DNA from: Pseudofrancisella aestuarii
GTDB lineage: Bacteria; Pseudomonadota; Gammaproteobacteria; Francisellales; Francisellaceae
Reading direction: 5' to 3'
DNA length: 64,000 nucleotides
Assembly: GCF_003574475.2 (NCBI RefSeq)
Contig: NZ_QLIS02000001.1
Span: 124,001-188,000, forward strand
Position numbers and translations under genes: made by a program. The notes under the pieces were generated by a model. That model was given only the letters and a program-made list of their open reading frames with translations, had not been told where the DNA came from and searched no databases. This document shows positions 33,044 through 42,988 of the stretch, piece after piece (position 1 is the stretch's first letter; each line of letters begins with the position of its first letter).

Positions 33044-34309
33044 ATGGATATTTATACCATTATATTAATTTTAACTTTATTAGTTTTATTTTCAGCTTTT
33101 TTCTCTAGTTCTGAAACGAGTATGATGGCTCTAAATAAGTATAAATTAAAACATTTAGCAAAGAAAAATAATAAGCAAGCAAAAAGAAGCTTAGAACTCA
33201 TCTCAAGACCAGATAACCTTTTAGTAAGTATTCTAATTGGAAATACATTTGCAAACATCTTAGCATCAGCATTGCTAGCACGTTACTCTGAAAGCCATTT
33301 TGGTGAACTTGGTTTAATGATATCAACAATAGTGTTAACGATAATTATATTGATTTTTGGGGAAATTATTCCAAAGTCATTTGCTGCTGTTTATCCTCAG
33401 AAATTAGCATTTCCATTTTCATTACCTCTAAAAATAATAATAATAGTTTCTTATCCATTAGTAATAGCTCTCAATGTAATTTCAAAGATTATCTTAAGAC
33501 CTTTTGGAATAAAGCTAGAAAATAGTAATGCAGAAGCTTTGAACAAAGAAGAAATCCATACTGTAGTGCATGAGTCTAATGCAAAGCTTGGTGCTAAAAA
33601 TAAGAATATGTTACTAGGCGTCTTAGAGTTAGATAAAATCTTTGTACAAGATGTTATGGTTCATCATAATAAGATTGAATATATAGATATAAATCAATCA
33701 ATAGATAAAATAAAAGCTAGGCTAATCAAAAGCAAAAGTTCAAATCTAATCTTATGCCAAGATAATATAAATGATGTAATAGGTGTTGTTAAAATGAGCG
33801 ATATAATGCGAATTTTAATGTCAAAATCTAGTATATCAGTAGCTAGATTAAGAAAGGTGGCTATACAACCATACTTTATCCCAGAAACAGTATCTCTACA
33901 ATCTCAGTTAATCAACTTTCAAAAGAAAAGCTTACGTTTTGCAATCGTCGTTGATGAATATGGAGATGTTACAGGAACAATAACTGTAGAAGATATTATG
34001 GAAGAAATAGTTGGAGAATTCTCTGATAGATTTGATGTGCATAATAATATCCGCAAAATAAGTAATAATTCATATATTGTAGGTGGTAGTGCAACTCTAA
34101 GAGAAATAAATAGGCATATAGAAGTTCATTTAGAAAGCGAAGATGCAAAAACACTTTCAGGTTTTATTATTGAAGAGATAGAAAATTTACCTTGTGGAGA
34201 ATGCTGTATTAAGCAGGGTAATATTGTTTTAGAGATTCTAGATATTAAAGATAATAAAATTAATTCTATAAAATTAACGATATTGAATCAGGCTATAATT
34301 AAACATTAA
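33044..34309 (+). CDS. CNNM/CorC-type membrane protein with CBS pair
   Basis: 421 aa. The N-terminal CNNM (DUF21) domain has about four membrane helices (5-28, 60-82, 92-112, 126-150), with [16 protein letters not shown] (20-35) as its signature. Two CBS domains follow (about 200-325, including [15 protein letters not shown] and [28 protein letters not shown]), then the C-terminal CorC_HlyC domain (about 340-415). Family members are linked to magnesium or cobalt efflux and resistance. Its end overlaps ychF by 11 bases in convergent orientation. Confidence 0.9.
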   Translation: MDIYTIILILTLLVLFSAFFSSSETSMMALNKYKLKHLAKKNNKQAKRSLELISRPDNLLVSILIGNTFANILASALLARYSESHFGELGLMISTIVLTIIILIFGEIIPKSFAAVYPQKLAFPFSLPLKIIIIVSYPLVIALNVISKIILRPFGIKLENSNAEALNKEEIHTVVHESNAKLGAKNKNMLLGVLELDKIFVQDVMVHHNKIEYIDINQSIDKIKARLIKSKSSNLILCQDNINDVIGVVKMSDIMRILMSKSSISVARLRKVAIQPYFIPETVSLQSQLINFQKKSLRFAIVVDEYGDVTGTITVEDIMEEIVGEFSDRFDVHNNIRKISNNSYIVGGSATLREINRHIEVHLESEDAKTLSGFIIEEIENLPCGECCIKQGNIVLEILDIKDNKINSIKLTILNQAIIKH

Positions 34310-35390
34310 ATCTGAAGTGAATTACATCGCCATCTTTTACAATATATTCTTTACCTTCTAATCTAGCTTTTCCAGCTTCTTTAGCTCCTTTCTCTCCATT
34401 GAATTTTATGTAGTCATCGTATGATATAACTTCCGCACGAATAAAGCCTCTTTCAAAGTCTGTATGGATAACTCCAGCTGCTTGTGGTGCTGTTGCTCCA
34501 ACAGGTATTGTCCAAGCTCTTACTTCTTTTACACCAGCAGTTAAATATGTATGTAAATTAAGTAAATCATATCCAGCTTTTATAACTCTATCTAACCCTG
34601 TTTCAGTAAGACCCATGTCTGCTAAAAATTCTAGTTTTTCATCTTTTTCTAGTTGAGTTATTTCTTGCTCCATAGCAGCACAAACAGGTACGACATTAGA
34701 GTTTTCACTTTTTGCATATTCTACAACTTTATCTAGTAAAGGATTATTCTCGAAACCATCATCATTAACATTAGCAATGTATAGTACTGGTTTACTTGTA
34801 AGTAGGGGAGTTTGCTTTAACCATTTAGCTTGATCATCATTTAGCTCAAAAGTTCTAGCAGGTTTCTCAGCTTCAAGATGTTCTTTTAGTTTTGTATAAA
34901 AATCAGCTTTGGTTAAAGCTTCTTTATCTCCACCTTTTTTCATTTTAGCAAAACGTTGGATTGATTTATCTACAGATTCGATATCAGCTAGAAGAAGCTC
35001 CATATTTATAGTATTAATATCATCTATAGGATCTACTTTTCCATTTACATGAATAACATTATCATCATCAAAACATCTAACAACATGAGCTATTGCATCA
35101 GTTTCCCTAATATTAGCTAAGAATTTATTACCTAAACCTTCTCCTTTACTAGCTCCAGCAACTAATCCAGCAATATCAACGAACTCCATAGTTGTTGGTA
35201 GTATTCTCTCAGGGTTTACTATTTTTGCTAGCTCATCTAGTCTTTTATCTGGTACAGAAACGATACCGACGTTAGGGTCAATTGTACAAAAAGGGTAGTT
35301 TTCAGCTTGTATGCCTGCTTCGGTAAGAGCATTAAATAGAGTTGATTTACCAACGTTTGGTAAACCTACGATACCACATTTAAATCCCAT
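34299..35390 (-). CDS. ychF: Ribosome-binding ATPase YchF
   Basis: OBG-family P-loop NTPase that prefers ATP and binds ribosomes; E. coli YchF affects oxidative-stress responses. [14 protein letters not shown] (8-21) is the P-loop, [17 protein letters not shown] (71-87) the G3 region, and '[10 protein letters not shown]' replaces the classical NKxD. A C-terminal TGS domain ends with [12 protein letters not shown]. Length 363 aa is standard. It lies 19 bases downstream of pth, the widely conserved pth-ychF pair. Confidence 0.97.
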   Translation of the reverse strand: MGFKCGIVGLPNVGKSTLFNALTEAGIQAENYPFCTIDPNVGIVSVPDKRLDELAKIVNPERILPTTMEFVDIAGLVAGASKGEGLGNKFLANIRETDAIAHVVRCFDDDNVIHVNGKVDPIDDINTINMELLLADIESVDKSIQRFAKMKKGGDKEALTKADFYTKLKEHLEAEKPARTFELNDDQAKWLKQTPLLTSKPVLYIANVNDDGFENNPLLDKVVEYAKSENSNVVPVCAAMEQEITQLEKDEKLEFLADMGLTETGLDRVIKAGYDLLNLHTYLTAGVKEVRAWTIPVGATAPQAAGVIHTDFERGFIRAEVISYDDYIKFNGEKGAKEAGKARLEGKEYIVKDGDVIHFRFNV

Positions 35391-35409
35391 AATAATTCCT
35401 TATTAATAT

Positions 35410-35988
35410 TTATTTTGAATGTAGCCTGTTCATTACGGGCTCAAAATTGCATTTTATTATATCATCTAAAAAACATATCGCATTATCGATAGCTTCATTA
35501 ATCTGTTTTTCTTGTTCTATTGATGGATTTGATAGAACATAGTTAGCAACTTTATTTTTATGACCTGGATGACCTATACCAATTCTAAGTCTTGTATAAT
35601 CATCAGTTCCAAGATGTTGGTGTATGCTCCGTAGACCATTATGTCCACCATGTCCACCACCTTTTTTTAATCTAATATCTCCAGGATTTATATCTAACTC
35701 ATCATGAGCAATTAATATTTCATCAGGACTAATTTTATAAAAATTAGCTACCTTAATAACAGCTAAGCCACTATTATTCATATAAGTATTTGGAAATGCA
35801 AAGATTACATTTTTTCCATGTATATTAACTTTAGAAATATAAGCATTTAATTTGCTATTTAGACTAAATGATTCATTGTTTTGTTGAGCTATTTTACTAA
35901 TAAACCATTCACCAACATTATGACGAGTATCTTCATATTCTTTGCCTATATTGCCTAGGCCTACAATCATTTTTATGCTTTTATTCAT
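35410..35988 (-). CDS. pth: Peptidyl-tRNA hydrolase
   Basis: Recycles peptidyl-tRNA released from stalled ribosomes. [20 protein letters not shown] (9-28) contains the conserved Asn and catalytic His23, [10 protein letters not shown] has the second Asn, and the [30 protein letters not shown] block carries Asp95. Length 192 aa is normal. It overlaps the beta-lactamase gene upstream by 8 bases and precedes ychF by 19. Confidence 0.97.
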   Translation of the reverse strand: MNKSIKMIVGLGNIGKEYEDTRHNVGEWFISKIAQQNNESFSLNSKLNAYISKVNIHGKNVIFAFPNTYMNNSGLAVIKVANFYKISPDEILIAHDELDINPGDIRLKKGGGHGGHNGLRSIHQHLGTDDYTRLRIGIGHPGHKNKVANYVLSNPSIEQEKQINEAIDNAICFLDDIIKCNFEPVMNRLHSK

Positions 35989-36844
35989 ATTCTTGAGAAG
36001 TTATGTAATCTAAAACTATTTTTGATGTTGCTTGGATAATTTCATCTTTAGGTTTGGCATTCTTGTCAGCTTGAGTATAAAGGATGCTCATAATAATAGC
36101 TTTTTTACCTTTAGGCCATAAGATAGCAACATCATTTGTACTGCCATACTCACATGTTCCTGTTTTATCACCAATTTGCCAACCCTCAGGAAGACTATAA
36201 GCTATCCTATTTTTTCCAGTATCATTTTCTTTTAACCATTTTCTGAAAAGCTTTTGGTGCCTTTTGTCTAACACATCATCACTAAAAGCAATTTTGTTAA
36301 TGTCTCTAGCTATCGATTTAGGAGAGGTTTTATTGAAATTATCATGGAGATTAATATTATTTATGTTAGGCTCGTTAGCTGTAATAATAGTATCTTTATC
36401 ATTTAAGCTTATAATAAATTCATTTAGTTTTTTTAAACCACCAAGCTCATTTATTAATAAATTAGCTGCTGTGTTATCACTTAAAATTGCTGCCTTACTT
36501 AAATCTTTTACACTTAAAGATTTATTTATATTTTTAGAAGTTACAGGTGTATATCCTATAATATCTCCTTCATGGATTTTTATTTTTTTATCTAATAAAT
36601 CTGGATTTGTCATGCTTTCTTTAAGTATAGCCCCAACAACAAGAAATTTATAAACACTACAAATTGGAAATTGAAAGTTTTCATTATATTTAAAATTTTT
36701 CCAATCATTTCTATCTATAGTGTAGATACCAACTTTACCACCAAATTTACCTTGAACTCTTGATATTTTGTTTTGAACTTGAATATCACTAGCAAATGAA
36801 AAGCTTGAGATTAATATAAGGAGTACACTGGTTAAATATTTCAT
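35981..36844 (-). CDS. Class A beta-lactamase, FTU-like
   Basis: Periplasmic serine beta-lactamase with a signal peptide ([19 protein letters not shown], cut near 19). Class A motifs are complete: Ser63-Val-Tyr-Lys66 (Ambler S70xxK73), Ser122-Asp-Asn124 (SDN130-132), Glu158 with Asn162 (E166xxxN170) and Lys227-Thr-Gly-Thr (KTG234-236). Cys62 directly before the serine and Cys231 directly after KTGT occupy Ambler 69 and 238, the disulfide pair of class A carbapenemases such as KPC. From memory, the Francisella chromosomal enzyme FTU-1 also has it. 287 aa. The ATG overlaps the stop of the upstream DsbG-like gene by one base. Hydrolysis spectrum cannot be read from sequence. Confidence 0.93.
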   Translation of the reverse strand: MKYLTSVLLILISSFSFASDIQVQNKISRVQGKFGGKVGIYTIDRNDWKNFKYNENFQFPICSVYKFLVVGAILKESMTNPDLLDKKIKIHEGDIIGYTPVTSKNINKSLSVKDLSKAAILSDNTAANLLINELGGLKKLNEFIISLNDKDTIITANEPNINNINLHDNFNKTSPKSIARDINKIAFSDDVLDKRHQKLFRKWLKENDTGKNRIAYSLPEGWQIGDKTGTCEYGSTNDVAILWPKGKKAIIMSILYTQADKNAKPKDEIIQATSKIVLDYITSQEYE

Positions 36845-37686
36845 TAGAACTTATTAGATGTTAATAGTAAAAATTCATTTACTTTTTTAATGTTGTCTTT
36901 TTCGGCAACTTTTCCTGGAGTTAGAGGGAGTTTGCCACCACCTGAGATTCTTAAATAATCTTCATTATTTTTATATACGATAGTAGGAAAGCCAGTTATG
37001 TATTTTATTAACCCATCATTATTTTCAACTCTTTCATTTGTTTCTTTAGATAGTTGTTTGTCATATATTTTTGAGTTCTCATAGCTCAAAAGAGCATTTA
37101 ATGGATTTTCTGAGTTATAGATACTATTTGCTACATTTTTACTATTATCTAAAGCTCCAACAATAATCCATCTAACAGCTAATTGTTTTTGTTTTATTGC
37201 TTCTTGAGATGCATTAAAAAGAGCATGACAAAATTCACAGCCTGGATCAATTATTGCATAAAATTTATGAGGAGCATTATCATCTCCCTGCTGAATATAG
37301 GCAGCTTTTTGCTTTATCGCTACATATAACTGATTAGCTCTATCATCAGTTATAAAGTATTTAGTATATAGCTTATTTAAATTAGTAACTTTATCCTGAT
37401 TAATGTCCCAAGCTAATAACTCGCCGTTGACTATTACAAAACCATCTTCGCTAGTGAACGTAACAGTTTTTTTATTAGGATCTTTTTTATCTTCTAATAT
37501 GAAGCCTTGTAAATGAATGCCTGTGTCAAACTGTTTTACTATAGAGTATTGAGGAAATGCTTTTTCAACCAAAGCTTTAGCTCTAGCAGTATCATTTCCA
37601 GATACATTCTTAAGGCTAAAAATATATAAAATAATTACTAAAAAAACGACAAAAGTGATTAGAGCAATAAGAGCTTTTTTATTCAT
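36844..37686 (-). CDS. DsbC/DsbG-like thiol-disulfide protein
   Basis: 280 aa from ATG 37686 (AAAGTGA is spaced right; a GTG three codons earlier is possible). One N-terminal membrane helix (residues 5-25) anchors or exports it; an N-terminal dimerisation-like region follows (about 30-105), then a thioredoxin fold with active-site CEFC (Cys150, Cys153 from this ATG) in DPGCEFCHALF and cis-Pro in TGFPTIVY. The CEFC dipeptide differs from the usual DsbG CPYC. It likely isomerises or oxidises disulfides in the periplasm. It lies between pilD (10 bases upstream) and the beta-lactamase, which contains a predicted disulfide. Confidence 0.85.
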   Translation of the reverse strand: MNKKALIALITFVVFLVIILYIFSLKNVSGNDTARAKALVEKAFPQYSIVKQFDTGIHLQGFILEDKKDPNKKTVTFTSEDGFVIVNGELLAWDINQDKVTNLNKLYTKYFITDDRANQLYVAIKQKAAYIQQGDDNAPHKFYAIIDPGCEFCHALFNASQEAIKQKQLAVRWIIVGALDNSKNVANSIYNSENPLNALLSYENSKIYDKQLSKETNERVENNDGLIKYITGFPTIVYKNNEDYLRISGGGKLPLTPGKVAEKDNIKKVNEFLLLTSNKF

Positions 37687-37696
37687 AAAATTCACT

Positions 37697-38542
37697 TTAG
37701 TTTTGTATTAACATCAGATGATTATAACATATATACAAGCTATCTTTAGTTAGTAAATAGAAGATTACTGCTAAAATGATCGCTGGACCAAACGGTAAAA
37801 CACTTGTTTTTTCTTTTTTAAACAAACTTAGAACGATTGCTAATATAATTCCTATAATACAGCTGATAAATACTGTGTATAAAAGCATCTGTACACCAAA
37901 CCATGCGCCAATAGCAGCTAATAGTTTAAAGTCGCCATATCCAAAGCCTTCTTTTCCAGTAAGTATTTTATATAGCCAGAAAACACACCATAAAGACAGA
38001 TAACCTACTATAGCTCCCCATACAGCGCTATTTAGATCAGTAAACATTCCATAACTATTTAAAATTAATCCAATCCAGACAAGAGGAAGAGTTAGACTAT
38101 CAGGTAATATTTGATGTTTTGCATCAATAAAGAACAAGGGAATGAAAAATGTTATAAGTAGGATAAGAGCATAAGCTTGATTAGTTAAACCATAGAAGTA
38201 AATGATTAAAGTAAAACTAACTGCAGTTAAAAGTTCTATTAAAGGATATTGTATAGATATAGTATTTTTACAAAAATAACATTTGCCTCTCAATAATAGC
38301 CAACCTAATATAGGTATATTATGTCTATATTTTAACTTATTTAGACATTTAGGGCATTTTGATGGCCTTGAAAGACTCTCTTTTTCTTGATTATCATTTG
38401 GTATATTTAATATTTCTTTAGCTATGCTTTTTTCTTCTAAATCTATTTTTCTAGGAAGTCTATAAATAAGAACATTTAAAAAGCTTCCAATCGAAGCACC
38501 AATAATAAAACCAAAAAACAAAATTAAGTAAAATTCAGACAT
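37697..38542 (-). CDS. pilD: Prepilin peptidase / N-methyltransferase
   Basis: Inner-membrane aspartic peptidase of family A24 that cleaves and N-methylates type IV pilin and pseudopilin leaders. N-terminal domain with a zinc-type Cys set, Cys63/Cys66 (CPKC) and Cys88/Cys91 (CYFC), and catalytic aspartates Asp140 (FIDAKHQILPD) and Asp204 (GYGD). About eight membrane helices over 281 aa. It heads the minus-strand run pilD-dsbG-like-bla-pth-ychF. Its clients (type IV pili) are not in this window. Confidence 0.95.
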   Translation of the reverse strand: MSEFYLILFFGFIIGASIGSFLNVLIYRLPRKIDLEEKSIAKEILNIPNDNQEKESLSRPSKCPKCLNKLKYRHNIPILGWLLLRGKCYFCKNTISIQYPLIELLTAVSFTLIIYFYGLTNQAYALILLITFFIPLFFIDAKHQILPDSLTLPLVWIGLILNSYGMFTDLNSAVWGAIVGYLSLWCVFWLYKILTGKEGFGYGDFKLLAAIGAWFGVQMLLYTVFISCIIGIILAIVLSLFKKEKTSVLPFGPAIILAVIFYLLTKDSLYICYNHLMLIQN

Positions 38543-38604
38543 TAACTAAAATGATAATTTAAATAAAAGAGCATTATATAGATAACTATTTTGAAAATAC
38601 AGAA

Positions 38605-40023
38605 TTAACTATTTATTATTTTTTGCTGTTTTTCTTCAGTAAGTTTTCTCATTTTTACTTTATTAACTCCATCAATAGCTGCGATACGATAAGCTTCTGC
38701 CATTGTGGGATAGTTGAATGTAGTGTTTAAGAAATATCTTATTGTATTATATTTACCAGGCATAGCTTTTATAGCCTGTCCAATATGAATAATCTCAGAT
38801 GCTCTATGTCCGAAGCAGTGAACACCTAATATTGTTCCATTTTCTGGGTCAAATAAAATTTTAAGCATACCAGTTTTATTTCTAGAAATTTGAGCTCTAG
38901 CTAATTCTTTAAAGTATGATCTACCAACTTCATATGGAATTCCCTCAGCTATTAAAGCTTGTTCGGTTTTTCCAATAGAACTAATTTCAGGTCTAGTATA
39001 AATTCCTGTTGGTATATCATCAACAAGCTGATCATTACATGAACCATCTATAATATGAGTAGCTGCAAAACGTCCTTGGTTAAAAGCTGCTGAAGCTAAT
39101 GATGGTGAACCAATAACATCACCAACAGCATAAATATTAGGTACAGAAGTTTGATAACTATCATCAATTAATATTAGACCTCTACTAGAATCAGTTTTAA
39201 CTCCAATTTTTTCTAAATTTAGACCCTCTATATTACCTGATCTACCAAGAGCAAATAAAATATAATCCGATTCAATAATTCTTCCTGATTTTAAAGTGAT
39301 AGTAACACACTTATCATTAGCTTTTATTGACTTATAAGTTTCATTATTTATTAGATGAATATGTTGGTTTATACAAAAGTGATTTGTTAAATTTTCAACA
39401 ATTTCATCATCTAAGAAAGACATTAACTTATCTCTAGTATTTATAAGATTAATATGAATATCTAAAGCTCTTAATATTGAAGCATATTCGCATCCAATAA
39501 CACCAGCACCATAAATTGAGATAGATTTTATATTTTTGTCTTGAAGAGTTAGGATTTTATCACTATCTAATATTCTAGGATGAGAAAAGTCTATATCTGA
39601 AGGGTGGTAAGGTCTAGATCCTGTTGATAATATAAAATTTTCAGCAGAAATTGTTTCACTTGAGCCATTTTTTCTAGTTATTTTTATAGTATTTTTATTT
39701 ACAAAACTAGCAAAACCATAGAATATATCAATCTCATGGTTTATGTACCTACTTTCCTTAATTTTAGTTTGAAGCTCAGCAATGTCATAAGCTCCTTCTA
39801 ACATTTTAGGGAAGTCATAACTTCCTTTTTCACCAGACATACCAATTTCTCTAGCGATCTGTCTTAATGTTTTACTAGGAATAGTCCCCCAGTGAGTACA
39901 TCCACCACCAAGAGCATCTCCTTCTACGATAGCTACTTTTTTTCCATTTCTAGTAGCTTTCATTGCAGCTCCTTCACCACCAGGACCACTACCAATGATT
40001 ATTATATCGTAATTAAAATCCAT
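38605..40023 (-). CDS. sthA: Soluble pyridine nucleotide transhydrogenase
   Basis: FAD-dependent enzyme that transfers hydride between NADPH and NAD+. IIGSGPGGEG (9-18) binds FAD, and CTHWGTIPSKTLR (42-54) is the SthA-specific segment, with one Cys where related disulfide reductases have two. The second Rossmann motif is GAGVIGCEYASI (about 173-184) and AVGDVIG is near 299. Length 472 aa is right. It is a single gene between pilD and the K+ channel on the minus strand. Confidence 0.94.
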   Translation of the reverse strand: MDFNYDIIIIGSGPGGEGAAMKATRNGKKVAIVEGDALGGGCTHWGTIPSKTLRQIAREIGMSGEKGSYDFPKMLEGAYDIAELQTKIKESRYINHEIDIFYGFASFVNKNTIKITRKNGSSETISAENFILSTGSRPYHPSDIDFSHPRILDSDKILTLQDKNIKSISIYGAGVIGCEYASILRALDIHINLINTRDKLMSFLDDEIVENLTNHFCINQHIHLINNETYKSIKANDKCVTITLKSGRIIESDYILFALGRSGNIEGLNLEKIGVKTDSSRGLILIDDSYQTSVPNIYAVGDVIGSPSLASAAFNQGRFAATHIIDGSCNDQLVDDIPTGIYTRPEISSIGKTEQALIAEGIPYEVGRSYFKELARAQISRNKTGMLKILFDPENGTILGVHCFGHRASEIIHIGQAIKAMPGKYNTIRYFLNTTFNYPTMAEAYRIAAIDGVNKVKMRKLTEEKQQKIINS

Positions 40024-40088
40024 TATTTTATTCTCCTAGAATATAAAAATACGTTTATATAAAAATATTTCATCGCAAATAATATCAT

Positions 40089-41285
40089 TTATTTTTTATC
40101 TACAAAAGACTTAACTTCGCAATGCTTATTTATTAACATTTCAGCTACCTTTCTTGTTGGTGAGACAATTTGATCAACACCAATATTATTAGCTATATTT
40201 ATATTTTCTTCTTTATCTAATTTAATTGCAATAAAAGGTAAATCATCTTTTTTACTATTTTTTAGAATTTCTTTTATGGCTAATAAAGTCAAAATATTAT
40301 CAGAATCTTTATCATTCAAAATAAATATAGTTTTAGCTTTATGAATATTTGCTTGCTTAAGAGCATCAGAGTCTGATGATTCTGCATCGATAAACTTTTT
40401 TCCTTCATCATTAGAATCTATAAACTCCCCTTTATAGTTTTCTTGAATAACTACTATATCAGTAAGAGTTTCAGAATATTTTGCAATCATATATTTTGCT
40501 ATCTCTGTATAGCCACATAAAATCACATGATTTTTCATAAAAACAACTCCATCTTTAAATTTAAATCTTGATATGATTTTCCCTATTACTGAGCTTGCTA
40601 GTAAAGTAACAATAGTAGCAAATACACCAATTCCTAGTAACATGATACTCATTGTAAACATCTTAGCTTCTTGGGTTACTGGATGAATATCTCCATAGCC
40701 AACAGTGCTAAAAGTTACAAAAGTAAAGTAAATAGCATCTGTAATAGTTTCAATGCCTTCAAATTGGTTTCTAAGATAATAAACACCGAGTACGCTATAA
40801 ACAACAGCTAATAAAAATGTGAAAGTAATTATAAACTGTTGGTATGATATATTTTTAGATATTTTTTTATTAAATACTCTGGTGAAAGCTAGTAATAAAA
40901 TTATCTCGAAAGCATGAACTGTGAAGGTAATATTGTATGAGAAATGATTATCTTGTATGTAGTCGCCTAGCATTGACAGTGTAATTAAAATAACAGCAAT
41001 AGACCAATAAAATCTTTTTCTTTGGTAAATTCCTTTTGCTATAAGAATCATTAAATAACCAAGGACTAAAGGCATTGCTATACCTAGCCCTATATTAAAT
41101 TTCATACCTAAATCATATAAATCAGATGTGATACTATTATCTATATGTAATGAAAATATTTTATTTATAACAGGAATGGCTGTTGCCATCATAGTTATAA
41201 AACCATTTAATGCAATAGTAATAGATACTATTAAAGGGACATATTTCTGAATATTAAGTTTCTTATAATTTATTTTTTCTAGCAT
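40089..41285 (-). CDS. Potassium channel with RCK/TrkA-N domain
   Basis: 398 aa Kch-like ion channel. Several N-terminal hydrophobic segments (about 15-40, 65-85, 95-110, 120-140, 150-170) precede the pore helix and selectivity filter FSTVGYGDIHP (192-202, filter TVGYGD at 194-199), then the inner helix (207-238). The cytosolic domain starts at HVILCGYTEIAKYMI (253-267), a Rossmann-type RCK gate, and ends near 392. It probably sets membrane potential or K+ balance. No obvious voltage-sensor arginine ladder is visible. Confidence 0.9.
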   Translation of the reverse strand: MLEKINYKKLNIQKYVPLIVSITIALNGFITMMATAIPVINKIFSLHIDNSITSDLYDLGMKFNIGLGIAMPLVLGYLMILIAKGIYQRKRFYWSIAVILITLSMLGDYIQDNHFSYNITFTVHAFEIILLLAFTRVFNKKISKNISYQQFIITFTFLLAVVYSVLGVYYLRNQFEGIETITDAIYFTFVTFSTVGYGDIHPVTQEAKMFTMSIMLLGIGVFATIVTLLASSVIGKIISRFKFKDGVVFMKNHVILCGYTEIAKYMIAKYSETLTDIVVIQENYKGEFIDSNDEGKKFIDAESSDSDALKQANIHKAKTIFILNDKDSDNILTLLAIKEILKNSKKDDLPFIAIKLDKEENINIANNIGVDQIVSPTRKVAEMLINKHCEVKSFVDKK

Positions 41286-41370
41286 TTAGCCTGATATATA
41301 GAAATTAATATAGTTACTAAGAAGTAATTATAAAATATAGTACTTATGAAATATAGTTAAAAACTTAAAT

Positions 41371-42843
41371 TTATAAAGTATTTGGTTCTTTATGAATACT
41401 TGCTAATTTTCTTACTTTAGGGATTATAAAAAATAATATAGTTGCAGAAATGAAAGCAAGCATAGAAAGTGAAATAAATAATCCTTCATAACTTGAATTA
41501 GTTACTAGAGGGTTTGTATCAATATTTTTATGAGCTATAGAAATAGAAAGTAGGCTGGCGATGACTCCAGATGTACTGCCTGTTACTACCATCCAAGAAC
41601 CCATCATTAAGCCCTGAAGTTTAGGAGTAGCAAGTTTACCAATCATAGCATAGCCTGTAGGGCCTATAAGTAGCTCTCCTAAAGATTGGAAAAAATAACT
41701 AAGTATTAGCCAAATAGCAGAAGTGTATCCATTTCCTCCAGAGGTGAAGACTCCCATAACCAACATTAAAAAACCTATTCCCATAAATATAATCCCAAAG
41801 CAGAATTGCATAGGGAAAGAAAAAATGAATTTTTTACGTATAGTCACTAGCACTAAAGGAAGTAATGGTCCACCTACTGCAATAACTATAGTATTTACAT
41901 TTTGGAACCATTGAGTAGGTATTGTTATTCCTAAAAAATGTCTATCCACATTTGATTGAGTAAATACAGTTAGAGCCATTGGTGCTAATGAATAAGCTGA
42001 CCAAAAAACCAATCCAAATGTGGCTAAAATAACATAGGCATATACTTTATCTCTTTGAGCTTTCGTTTTTTGTTTTTTAGCAATTGGTATAAACATGAAT
42101 AAGAAGCAAAGTCCAATAATAAGAGCTAAGATATTTGTATTTAATGGAAATTGAAGAGCTATAAATAAAATTATAATAGTTAATAAAATTATACCTAGTC
42201 CATAAGAGTTATATTTTACGAGTATGGAATTTCCAACTATAGTTACTTTTCTAACTAAAGGGGTCGTTTTATCTGCGACAGTATTCCAGCCAATGGATAA
42301 TAATATAAAGGCAATTACATTAGTTACAGTAGTTAATAAAAATAGAATGTTATAACTTTGGCTTGAATGAAAGATTCCAGCAATAGTGAAGCCAATAAAA
42401 AAACCAACATTCATTCCAGCATAATTCCAAAAAAAAGCAGCTTCTCTTTGGTGATCATCTGATGAGAATTGTTGGGTTAACATCATATTTATACAGGGAA
42501 CATTTAATCCACAACCAGTTAGAAATAGAGATAGAGCAATATATAAATTCCATACATTAGGTTTAATTAAGAAAAGGCATGCTAAGATTTGTAAAAACAT
42601 ACCTACTAGGAATAATACTCTGTAACTTACTAATCTACCTCCAATATATCCTCCTAAGATATGAAGACCATAATTGAAAGCAACAAAAACTCCCATTGTG
42701 GCACTAGCTTTTGCTACTGAAAAACCAAGAGCCTGTGTCATAAATAAAACAAGGGTTGAATATAATACTGCGAAACTTATAGTTGAGAATAATTGCGTAG
42801 CTAAAAGTACATTGGAAGCTTTTTTGAATGAAAAAGAATTCAT
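41371..42843 (-). CDS. POT-family peptide MFS transporter
   Basis: 490 aa, about fourteen hydrophobic segments, of the proton-coupled oligopeptide transporter family. GGYIGGRLV (63-71) is the loop 2-3 signature and GCGLNVPCINMML (110-122) corresponds to the G.GlfkpNi block; the region FFWNYAGMNVGFFIG (139-153) matches 'ffwnYa.iNlGali'. The first-helix ExxERF motif is not evident (LATQLFSTISFAVLYS), so coupling may differ from DtpA. Expanded POT carriers are a Francisella trait. Confidence 0.82.
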   Translation of the reverse strand: MNSFSFKKASNVLLATQLFSTISFAVLYSTLVLFMTQALGFSVAKASATMGVFVAFNYGLHILGGYIGGRLVSYRVLFLVGMFLQILACLFLIKPNVWNLYIALSLFLTGCGLNVPCINMMLTQQFSSDDHQREAAFFWNYAGMNVGFFIGFTIAGIFHSSQSYNILFLLTTVTNVIAFILLSIGWNTVADKTTPLVRKVTIVGNSILVKYNSYGLGIILLTIIILFIALQFPLNTNILALIIGLCFLFMFIPIAKKQKTKAQRDKVYAYVILATFGLVFWSAYSLAPMALTVFTQSNVDRHFLGITIPTQWFQNVNTIVIAVGGPLLPLVLVTIRKKFIFSFPMQFCFGIIFMGIGFLMLVMGVFTSGGNGYTSAIWLILSYFFQSLGELLIGPTGYAMIGKLATPKLQGLMMGSWMVVTGSTSGVIASLLSISIAHKNIDTNPLVTNSSYEGLFISLSMLAFISATILFFIIPKVRKLASIHKEPNTL

Positions 42844-42988
42844 AACTAAAATCCTAAACTAGTTAATAAAAACATTTTATATATAGTATTTTGAAAAGTA
42901 TATCGACATTAACGTGTAGTTAAAAAAAAATGATAATGTTAGAATTAGGATAATTTATAAAAAAATATAAAATATAAATTTAATTTTC

